From NCBI RefSeq assembly GCF_036170895.1, contig NZ_CP108036.1:372001-436000 (forward strand): a DNA stretch of 64,000 bases. The letters are read 5' to 3'. The stretch is from Streptomyces erythrochromogenes. Lineage in GTDB: Bacteria > Actinomycetota > Actinomycetes > Streptomycetales > Streptomycetaceae. The notes beneath the pieces are model-generated. The model ran no database searches, had not been told where the DNA came from, and saw nothing but the letters and a program-made list of their open reading frames with translations. Position numbers and translations under genes: made by a program. Shown here piece after piece: positions 54,514 to 61,615 of the stretch. Position 1 is the first letter of the stretch, and each line of letters begins with the position of its first letter.

Positions 54514-56379
54514 GTGTTGGAGCTGACGGGGAGCGGAGCCGAGCCGCTGGAGGCGGAGGATCCGCGCCGGATCGGGCCGATCCCGCTCGCGGGCCGGCTC
54601 GGGGCCGGCGGCATGGGGCGGGTGTACCTCGGCGTCCAGGAGGGCCGGTACGTAGCCGTCAAGCAGCTGCTGGCCTCCGTGGTCGGCGAGGACGAGGACT
54701 TCCTGCGCCGCTTCGGGCACGAGCTGGACAACCTCGCCAGGCTGCCCGCCGGCGCCACCGCGCCGCTGCTCGCCGGGGACCGCACGGCGCGGCCGCCGTG
54801 GTTCGCCACCGCGTACGTCCCCGGGATCACCCTGCGGGAAGCCATCACGCTGCACGGCGGACCGCTGCCCGCGGACGCGCTGTGGCTGCTGCTGCGGGAG
54901 GCGGCGGCGAGCCTGGCATCGGTGCACGCGCAGGACATGGTGCACCGCGACCTCAAGCCCTCGAACGTCATGCTGACCCTGGACGGGCTGACCCTCATCG
55001 ACTTCGGTGTCGCCCGGGCCGCCGAACAGAGCCAACTGACCAGGACCGGCATGGTCGTGGGCACTCCCGCCTACATGGCACCCGAGCAGGCCTCGGGGAA
55101 GCGGAAGCTGAGCGGCGCCACCGACGTGTTCGCGCTGGGCTCGGTACTCGCGTACGCGGCGTGCGGCCGGCCGCCCTTCGGGGACGAGTCGGGGCACGGC
55201 GTGCTGTACCGCATCGTCCACGAGGAGCCCGATCTGGAGCCGCTGCGGGACCTGGAGCCGGAGCTCGCCGAGCTCGTCGAGGCCTGCCTCGCCAAGGATC
55301 CGGACGACCGGCCCACGGCGGCAGACCTCCTCGAACGCGCTTCCCGGCAGGGCCCGTTCACCCAGCCGCTGTGGCCGGTGGCGATCGACGAGCGCCTCAC
55401 CGAACGGGCCGCGTTCGCCGCGGACGTGCACGACCTCGACGTACCCACGCTCTCGCTCACCGACGGGAAGCCGGACCCGGCGCAAGCAGCGGAGCCCGCG
55501 GCTCCCGGGCCCGGGGCGACACCCGCCGCCGGGCCGCGCCCGGACGCACCCGAGCGGCGCGAGCGGCGCGAGCGGCGCCGCCGCACGCGTGTCCTCCTCG
55601 CGGTCCTTCCCGTCGTCGTGGTCTCGGGCGGTACGACGCTCGCCATCCAGTACTTACCGCACGTGTCCGCGCCGCGGGCCGAGGCGCAGGACACCCCGGC
55701 GGCTCCCGTGACCGCCCCGGCGGACCCGGCGACGGCGGGCGGCGGCAACCCGTCCGGTACGGCCCCGGCCGCGCAGCCGCCGGCCCGGGACCCGGGGCAG
55801 GCACCGGGCGCCGCGGGCGGAGCCCCGGTCACGGCGGTCGGCGGCACCGGAACCGGCCCCGGCCCGGGTACGGTGCCCGGCGGCGGCAGCCAGCCCGGCT
55901 CGGGCGGCGCCGGAAGCTCGGCGAACGCAGGCGGCAACGGTGGCGGAGCCCGCCCGTCCGCCGGGGGAACCTCCACGGCGCCCACCGCGGCCCCCGCGCA
56001 GCCTCCCCCGCTCCCCGACTCCGGGACCTACCGCTACCGCAACGGCAACAACGGCAAGTGCATCACCCAGGTCTTCGGGGCCGCGGACTTCGCCGACTGC
56101 GCCAACGGGTCCGCCCGCTGGACCGTGCAGAGCCGGTCGGACGGAAGCTTCAAACTGGTCAACCAGCAGAGCGGAAGCTGCCTGTACTCCAACGGACTCG
56201 GCCAGGCCGTCTTCGTCGGCGACTGCGCCCAGGACATCGGCCGGGTGTGGCGCACGGGTCCGGGCGGCAGCCTCCGCAGCGACCTCGGCGGCGGCTGCCT
56301 CGACCTCGGCATGAGCAGCGGCCTCGTGACCAGGACGTGCGGCGGGGAGGCGTCCCAGCGCTGGACGAAGCAGAGCTAG
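54514..56379 (+). CDS. Membrane Ser/Thr protein kinase with outer lectin-like domain and TTA codon
   Basis: A 621-residue eukaryote-like kinase. The kinase domain (about 20-280) has the glycine loop LGAGGMGRVYLG, VAVKQLL lysine, VHRDLKPSNVM, DFGVARAAEQ and GTPAYMAPEQ. After a charged linker comes a transmembrane helix (about 367-387; VLLAVLPVVVVSGGTTLAI). Outside are a long Pro/Ala/Gly-rich stalk and a cysteine-bearing domain with RICIN-like repeats (about 520-621; GKCITQVFG, SGSCLYSNGL, GGGCLDLG). The Leu381 codon at 55654 is TTA, so translation may depend on bldA. It probably senses a wall sugar or protein. GTG 54514 is the best start. Confidence 0.9.
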   Translation: MLELTGSGAEPLEAEDPRRIGPIPLAGRLGAGGMGRVYLGVQEGRYVAVKQLLASVVGEDEDFLRRFGHELDNLARLPAGATAPLLAGDRTARPPWFATAYVPGITLREAITLHGGPLPADALWLLLREAAASLASVHAQDMVHRDLKPSNVMLTLDGLTLIDFGVARAAEQSQLTRTGMVVGTPAYMAPEQASGKRKLSGATDVFALGSVLAYAACGRPPFGDESGHGVLYRIVHEEPDLEPLRDLEPELAELVEACLAKDPDDRPTAADLLERASRQGPFTQPLWPVAIDERLTERAAFAADVHDLDVPTLSLTDGKPDPAQAAEPAAPGPGATPAAGPRPDAPERRERRERRRRTRVLLAVLPVVVVSGGTTLAIQYLPHVSAPRAEAQDTPAAPVTAPADPATAGGGNPSGTAPAAQPPARDPGQAPGAAGGAPVTAVGGTGTGPGPGTVPGGGSQPGSGGAGSSANAGGNGGGARPSAGGTSTAPTAAPAQPPPLPDSGTYRYRNGNNGKCITQVFGAADFADCANGSARWTVQSRSDGSFKLVNQQSGSCLYSNGLGQAVFVGDCAQDIGRVWRTGPGGSLRSDLGGGCLDLGMSSGLVTRTCGGEASQRWTKQS

Positions 56380-56394
56380 GCCGTCCCTTCCGGA
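56375..56394. repeat. Exact 20-bp direct repeat, copy 1 (at kinase stop)
   Basis: GCTAGGCCGTCCCTTCCGGA begins at the last codons and TAG of the kinase gene. An identical copy occurs at 58089-58108, at the stop of the AbiEii-like gene; similarity continues weakly for about 25 bases. Confidence 0.85.
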
Positions 56395-56487
56395 TCCTGC
56401 CGACGCGCCCGCGGCCGGTGCTTCCTCAAGATCGACGGGATGGCAGACTGGCCGGCCGTGCAGCGAACCGAGAGGACGGACACCATC

Positions 56488-56994
56488 GTGCGACGGCAAC
56501 GAGGGCGCACCACCCTGGCGTCCCTGGCCACGGCGGCCTTGGTGACGGCGACGGCCACGGCGTGCGGGGGCCCGTTCCAGGACCTCGGCCCGCTGCCCCC
56601 GCGCTTCTCCGGCCCGCCGCTGCCCGCGGACGCGGTGGTGTCGGAGATGACATCGGTACTGGCCGCGGAGGGCATCACGGTGGCCAGGCAGCCCTCGGAG
56701 GTCCTGGGCCGGTGCACCGAACGTCTGATGGGCCGCCACGCGCCCGCGACGGTGGACTCCGCCCTCAAGGCGGCCGTCGAACGGGCCCGTTCCGAGCGCG
56801 GCTGGCAGGCCGGCCCCGACCTGGGCAACGGAACGCTGACCCTGACCAAGGGCAACTGGACCGCCCTGACGGCCCTCCCGTCCCCGGAGCCCGGGCGTGG
56901 GATCGAGTCGCTGGTGATCGTGTCCCTGACCTGCGTGGACGCAGGCAGCCCCACCGCGACCACCACGCCCACCCCCGCGCCGACGTCTTCCTGA
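56488..56994 (+). CDS. Secreted lipoprotein, hypothetical
   Basis: A protein of about 168 residues with an n-region VRRQRGRTTL, a hydrophobic core and lipobox ATATACGGPF, so Cys25 or so is acylated. The body has conserved-looking stretches (VVSEMTSVLAAEGITVARQ, LTLTKGNWTALTAL) and a cysteine pair (GRCTERL, SLTCVDAG). No family is recognised. GTG 56488 fits the signal; an ATG at 56440 would place an untypical leader first. It follows the kinase gene in the same direction. Confidence 0.65.
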   Translation: MRRQRGRTTLASLATAALVTATATACGGPFQDLGPLPPRFSGPPLPADAVVSEMTSVLAAEGITVARQPSEVLGRCTERLMGRHAPATVDSALKAAVERARSERGWQAGPDLGNGTLTLTKGNWTALTALPSPEPGRGIESLVIVSLTCVDAGSPTATTTPTPAPTSS

Positions 56995-57103
56995 AGCCCG
57001 TGCCGCCGGGGCACCCGGCCGCCGCCGCCCGGCACGCCCTCGCTGTCAGTGCCGGTCCGTACCGTTGGCCACCGGCCAGCGGACGATCAGGGGCGGGACG
57101 GCA

Positions 57104-58093
57104 GTGAAGGATTCCATCGGCGGGACCGAACGCCTGCGCACCGCGCACCGGGCGGCGCTCGACCACCTGCTCACCCTCGTCGCCGGGTCCCCGCTGGGCG
57201 ATTCGCTGGTGCTGCGCGGGAGCATGGCGATGCCCGCGTGGGTGGGCGCCGACGCGCGCGAGCCCGCGGACCTCGACTGGATCGTCCCTGCGCCCCTGCT
57301 CGTCCCGATCGACCCCGGGCACCCCCATCCGTACGTGGAGGACCTGGCCGTCGTACAGCAGTGGCCGGAGGCGGCCGACGGCGCCGACCGGTACGAGATC
57401 TGGAGGTTCGAGGAGTTCGACACCCGGGGACTGCGGCCTGCGGTGCCGCCCGAGGGCCTGCACTGGATCCCCGAAGCGGAGCCGGAGGACCGCCCGCCGC
57501 ACGAGACGCTGCTCGACCTGGTGCGCGAGCGGCCGGAGGCAGCGCCGGGCGTGGTGCTCGACGCGGACGCCGCCCGGGAGGACGGCACCTGGACCTATAC
57601 GGAGTACGACTCGCCCGGCCTTCGCGTGGTCGTGCCCTGGGAGGCGGACGGGCTCCCGGCCGGCGAGGTGCGGCTGGACTTCGCCCGCGACGAGCGGCTC
57701 CCCGAGCCCGCCGTCCTGACGGCGGTGCCGCGTGGTGACGGCTCCGGGTCCACCGTCGTGCGCACGGCGGGCCGTGAGCTCTCGCTCGCGTGGAAGCTGC
57801 TGTGGCTGCACGCCGACTGCGCCGCGGAGGGCCGGGCACGGGCCAAGGACCTCTACGACGCCGTGCTCCTCGCGGAGTCGCCGGCCACGAGGCTGTCGCC
57901 GCGGCTGCTGCGCGAGGTGTTCCGCCGCGAGCCGGGCGACACGGCCGTCACGGAGGCGCTGCGCCTGGACGCCGTGGCGCTGTGGTCCGTGGACTGGGAG
58001 GACTTCCGCGCGGACCACCCGCGGGTACGGGGTACGGCCGAGGCGTGGCTGGAGCGCCTGGGCAGGGCGCTGGAGCCGGTGCTGGGCCGCTAG
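57104..58093 (+). CDS. AbiEii/AbiGii toxin-family nucleotidyltransferase, orphan
   Basis: A 329-residue protein of the AbiEii/AbiGii/MenT nucleotidyltransferase fold. It has the early LVLRGSMAMPAW, the metal-binding EPADLDWIVP, and the C-terminal SLAWKLLWLHAD with RAKDLYDAVLLAE that is typical of the family. In abortive infection systems the toxin pairs with an AbiEi-type antitoxin; none lies beside it here. GTG 57104 is chosen over TTG 57065. It may be an orphan toxin, a housekeeping nucleotidyltransferase or a defence relic. Confidence 0.75.
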   Translation: MKDSIGGTERLRTAHRAALDHLLTLVAGSPLGDSLVLRGSMAMPAWVGADAREPADLDWIVPAPLLVPIDPGHPHPYVEDLAVVQQWPEAADGADRYEIWRFEEFDTRGLRPAVPPEGLHWIPEAEPEDRPPHETLLDLVRERPEAAPGVVLDADAAREDGTWTYTEYDSPGLRVVVPWEADGLPAGEVRLDFARDERLPEPAVLTAVPRGDGSGSTVVRTAGRELSLAWKLLWLHADCAAEGRARAKDLYDAVLLAESPATRLSPRLLREVFRREPGDTAVTEALRLDAVALWSVDWEDFRADHPRVRGTAEAWLERLGRALEPVLGR

Positions 58094-58108
58094 GCCGTCC
58101 CTTCCGGA
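58089..58108. repeat. Exact 20-bp direct repeat, copy 2 (at AbiEii-like stop)
   Basis: The second copy of GCTAGGCCGTCCCTTCCGGA, again beginning at a gene's last codons and TAG stop. Confidence 0.85.
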
Positions 58109-58141
58109 CCTTGTCGGGCCCGCGCCGCCCGGCACCGCACC

Positions 58142-59305
58142 TCATCCCCCCCGGACTGCGGCCGGGGCGACCCCCAGGGAGGGCTCCGGGGTCGTCGCGG
58201 TGGCGCAGACGGGGCGGGTCCGGGCGGAGTAGGAGCGTGCGGCCACGAGGAGGGCGAAGCCCAGGCCGCCGAAGGCCGTTCCGCCGAAGGCGGCCAGCCA
58301 GAGGGTCCCGGAGAGGGTGGCGCCGAGATCCGTGTCGAGTCGGGGCGGCGGTATCACTCCGAGGGCGGCGAGCGGAGCGTAGATCACCAGGAAGACTCCG
58401 TACACCGACAGGCCGAGCGCGGTCAGCCAGGCCGGGATCAAGGGCAGCAGACGCGGGACACGGCGCCCGGAGAGGAAGAGCGTCCAGCGGGGGAACACCT
58501 GCCCCCACGGGTACATCAGCCCGGTCAGGAGGAAGAATCCCAGTCCCGCGGCCAGCACGGTGAAATCCACACCTGCCCCGGCAAGCCCTTGCGCCACCTC
58601 GGATCCCCCGGAGTTCGACTCCTTCCACTTCGCGGCCGTGATGCCGAGCGCATCACCGCCCAGTGTCCAGATGGTCTTGGCACCGGCCCACGGCAGCATC
58701 CCGCACATCAGCAGGTAGGCCAGCCTCCTGGTGCGCCGGGAGGCGGTCGTGGCGCCAGGACGGACGAGTGGGGCGTCGTGGCCGCCGGCGTGCTTCCGGC
58801 CGCAGCGGGGGCATACGCCGGCCAGCCGCCTGCGGTACGACAGAGCGACGAGGACGAGGACGGCCGTGAGGGCCGTGCTCAGCAGCACATGGGCCAGGCC
58901 GGTGGCGCTCTCAAGCCCGGAGCCGGCCGCCAGGGTGACGAAGTAGGCGGGCAGAGCCGTCGAGCCCGTCGCGAACACGGGGGTGGTCAGGAAGAGGACA
59001 CCCCGCACCGCTGTCCGGGCGGGCCGGCCCAACGGTCGCACGGTGGCCCGGCAGGCGACGCCGGCGGCGACGGCCAGACCGGCCAGGATCAGCTGGGCAA
59101 GGGGCGAGTGGGCGGTGTGCAGGGTGAAGGGCACCGTGGTGCCCGTCACGGCCCAGGTGGCCTCGACCACGGTGTACACCGCGCCACAGGTCACCGCGGC
59201 GGCGGGCGCCCACTCGGGCCACCGCCGTGTCCACCCGGTCCGGCGGGGTGTCGGGGCGAGGCGCAGTGCCCCGTCGTGTGTCCGTGTCGTTGCGGGGGTG
59301 GGCAC
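58142..59305 (-). CDS. Polytopic membrane protein, hypothetical
   Basis: A 387-residue membrane protein with about eight helices (for example LAQLILAGLAVAAGVAC, VLLSTALTAVLVLVALSY, FTVLAAGLGFFLLTGLMYP). A loop carries CPRCGRKHAGGHD, which could bind zinc. GTG 59305 is chosen because CTGGAGG lies 5 bases upstream; a longer ATG start at 59341 adds 12 residues. A perfect hairpin separates it from the preceding secreted-repeat gene, so it has its own promoter. The function is unknown. Confidence 0.75.
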   Translation of the reverse strand: MPTPATTRTHDGALRLAPTPRRTGWTRRWPEWAPAAAVTCGAVYTVVEATWAVTGTTVPFTLHTAHSPLAQLILAGLAVAAGVACRATVRPLGRPARTAVRGVLFLTTPVFATGSTALPAYFVTLAAGSGLESATGLAHVLLSTALTAVLVLVALSYRRRLAGVCPRCGRKHAGGHDAPLVRPGATTASRRTRRLAYLLMCGMLPWAGAKTIWTLGGDALGITAAKWKESNSGGSEVAQGLAGAGVDFTVLAAGLGFFLLTGLMYPWGQVFPRWTLFLSGRRVPRLLPLIPAWLTALGLSVYGVFLVIYAPLAALGVIPPPRLDTDLGATLSGTLWLAAFGGTAFGGLGFALLVAARSYSARTRPVCATATTPEPSLGVAPAAVRGG

Positions 59306-59383
59306 CGTGACCTCCAGCTTCCGTGAATCCTCACCAGCCATGCTCGGCCGGGTCCGATTCCGGTCGCATCGGCCCCACGGACC

Positions 59384-59413
59384 GTCTCCCTCCCCCGCGC
59401 GGGGGAGGGAGAC
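59384..59413. terminator. 30-bp perfect palindrome, terminator-like
   Basis: GTCTCCCTCCCCCGC and its complement meet without a gap (a 13-bp stem if GCGC is the loop), with further pairing outside. It lies about 70 bases past the stop of the secreted repeat protein on the minus strand. Confidence 0.7.
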
Positions 59414-59484
59414 GTGGGCCGTCCCAGGCCTGCCGAAGCCCGCGGAGCGGGCGTTGCGCTCCGGCAGGCGTCCGGGACGCGGGA

Positions 59485-59964
59485 TCAGAAGGCCCGCAGG
59501 AGGTACTTGGTGCGGAAGCCGCCGCTGGTCGAGCAGTCGAGGGTGCTCTGCGTGCCCGTGTAGGTGAAGCCGGAGGGGACGGTGCACGCCCACAGACCGG
59601 TTTTCGGAGTGCGCAGGAGGTACTTGGTGCGGAAACCGCCGCCGGTCGAGCAGTCGAGGGTGTTCTGGGTGGAGGAGTAGGTGAACCCGTCGCCCACGGT
59701 GCAGGCCCACAGCCCGTCGGCGGGCGGCTGGACGAAGTAGTAGGTGCGGAAGCCGCCGTCCCCGCAGTTGAGGGTGTTCTGGGTGGAGGTGAAGGTGTAG
59801 CCGGGCGGGACGGTACAGGACCAGAAGCCGGCGGCTGCGCCCGCCGCGTCCCGGGCCCCGGGTGCGGGTGAGGCGGACGCGGTGGCGGGGACGAGGGCGG
59901 TGGCCAGCATGACGGCCGCACTGCCGCCGGCGAGCAGCAGCGTACGCAGTTTCGATCGGATCAC
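59485..59964 (-). CDS. Secreted protein with three 38-residue Cys repeats
   Basis: A 159-residue exported protein. After a signal peptide (about 1-37; LLLAGGSAAVMLATALVPATA) come three tandem repeats of about 38 residues: GFWSCTVPPGYTFTSTQNTL, GLWACTVGDGFTYSSTQNTL and GLWACTVPSGFTYTGTQSTL, each followed by [ND]C..GGFRT.Y. Each repeat has two cysteines, so a chain of small disulfide-closed modules is likely. GTG 59964 has AGGAG 8 bases before it. I do not recognise the family. Confidence 0.75.
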   Translation of the reverse strand: MIRSKLRTLLLAGGSAAVMLATALVPATASASPAPGARDAAGAAAGFWSCTVPPGYTFTSTQNTLNCGDGGFRTYYFVQPPADGLWACTVGDGFTYSSTQNTLDCSTGGGFRTKYLLRTPKTGLWACTVPSGFTYTGTQSTLDCSTSGGFRTKYLLRAF

Positions 59965-60198
59965 GGGATGCACTCCTGGCTCGTCGTTCACGGGTCGGAA
60001 CCGTGCGGAGGGAGGCGCCGGGATCTGCTCCTTCCCCGGGCCTCCGCGGGGCGCGCGCTGGAATGCTGGCAGGCGCATAGGCCGCGGGCAAGGGCGTCCC
60101 TGCTCCTCCCCACCCACTTCCGGCCGCCTCGGGCAAGGCCCTGACCTGCGTGGTCGTCGAGGAGGGGTGGAGCGGTACGGCCGCAACCCGTCCGGAAA

Positions 60199-61521
60199 CT
60201 ACACGGGCAGGGGCGGCAGGGACGCCTCGTACAGCCAGGCCGAGTACACGTCGTCCAGCGGATCGGCCGCGTACCGGGCGGCGTGGGCGGTGAAGGTGGC
60301 GGTGCTGACGACGCCGTGGCGGTGCACGGTGGCCCAGTCGCGCAGCATGCGGAAGAAGGCCTCCTCGCCCAGGGCGCGGCGGATCGCGTGGACGGCGAGA
60401 CCGCCGCGCCCGTACAGGCGGTCGTCGAACATCAGCTTCCGGCCGGGGTCGACCAGGCGCAGGTCCTGCGGCCGTGCGGTCAGGGACCGGTGCGCGGCGA
60501 CGGCCTGCTCGTGCGCGGTGCGGCCGCCGGAGCGCTCCGACCAGAGCCATTCGGCGTACTTCGCGAAGCCCTCGTTGAGCCAGATGTGGCGCCAGTCGGC
60601 GATGGTCACGCTGTTGCCGAACCACTGGTGGGCGAGCTCGTGGGCGATGAGGCGCTCCGACCCGCGTACGCCGTCGACGTGGTTGGCCCCGAAGAGGGAG
60701 AGCCCCTGGGCCTCCACCGGTACGTCCAGTTCCTCGTCGGCGACGACCACCGCGTACTCGCCGAAGGGGTAGGGGCCGAAGAGTTCCTCGAACAGCTGCA
60801 TCATGGCGGGCTGCCGGGCGAAGTCCCGGGCGAACCGCGGCAGCAGGTGGGCGGGCACGTGGGCGCTCTGGGTGACGCCCCCGAGCCCGGGGTCGCCCAG
60901 GAGCACCGTCTGGTACATGCCGATGGACAGGCCGACCAGATAGCTGGAGGTCGGCGCGGGCTGCTCGTACACCCAGGTGGTGGTGCTGGCTCTGGTGGTG
61001 CGGGTGAGCAGCCGGCCGCCGGCCACGACGGTGTAGGCGGACGGCGTGTTGACGGAGATCTGGTAGGAGGCCTTGTCGGCGGGGCGGTCGTTGCACGGGT
61101 ACCAGGAGGGGGCGCCGACCGGCTGGCTGGCCACGAGCGCGCCGTCGGTCAGTTCCTCCCAGCCGAGGCCGCCCCAGGGGCTGCGCACCGGCTTGGGGTT
61201 GCCCGACCAGTGCACGTCGACGGTGAAGGCGGCTCCGGCGGGCAGCGGCTTGGCCGGCCGGATGCGCAGCCTGCCGCCACGGTGGGTGTACTGCGGCGCC
61301 CGCCCGTTGACCAGGACACGGCCTATCTTGAAATCGGCCAGGTTCAGGTGGAACTCGGTGAGCTGAGCCCGTCCGGCGATCGCGCTGAGGCGGCCGGTTC
61401 CGGCCAGCCGGTTGGGTCCGGGACGGTAGTCCAGGGTGATCTCGTACCGGTGCACGCGGTAACGGGAGTCTCCGTTGGCCGGAAAGTACGGGTCCGATAC
61501 CGCTGAGGTCTGGCCGCTCAC
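60199..61521 (-). CDS. M1 family metallopeptidase
   Basis: A 440-residue zinc peptidase with HELAHQW (His294, Glu295, His298) and the third ligand Glu317 in NEGFAKYAEW. The beta-sandwich start YRVHRYEITLDYRPG is typical of M1 aminopeptidases, but the exopeptidase GAMEN motif is replaced by VEAQG, and the C-terminal helical domain is missing, making it a short form. There is no signal peptide. The adjacent Pls-type synthetase gene lies 94 bases upstream in the same direction, so the two are probably linked in function. Confidence 0.9.
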   Translation of the reverse strand: MSGQTSAVSDPYFPANGDSRYRVHRYEITLDYRPGPNRLAGTGRLSAIAGRAQLTEFHLNLADFKIGRVLVNGRAPQYTHRGGRLRIRPAKPLPAGAAFTVDVHWSGNPKPVRSPWGGLGWEELTDGALVASQPVGAPSWYPCNDRPADKASYQISVNTPSAYTVVAGGRLLTRTTRASTTTWVYEQPAPTSSYLVGLSIGMYQTVLLGDPGLGGVTQSAHVPAHLLPRFARDFARQPAMMQLFEELFGPYPFGEYAVVVADEELDVPVEAQGLSLFGANHVDGVRGSERLIAHELAHQWFGNSVTIADWRHIWLNEGFAKYAEWLWSERSGGRTAHEQAVAAHRSLTARPQDLRLVDPGRKLMFDDRLYGRGGLAVHAIRRALGEEAFFRMLRDWATVHRHGVVSTATFTAHAARYAADPLDDVYSAWLYEASLPPLPV

Positions 61522-61615
61522 TGCCGCTTCCGCTCCCTGCGCCGTGCTCGTACGACGTGCTGGTGTGCCCTGCCGTGACTGCTGCCACTTCCGCCCCGGC
61601 CGGCGCCACCGCCCC

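Noticed and set aside
57104..58093. Complete AbiE toxin-antitoxin pair
   Set aside because: No AbiEi-like antitoxin gene is found on either side; the lipoprotein upstream does not fit.
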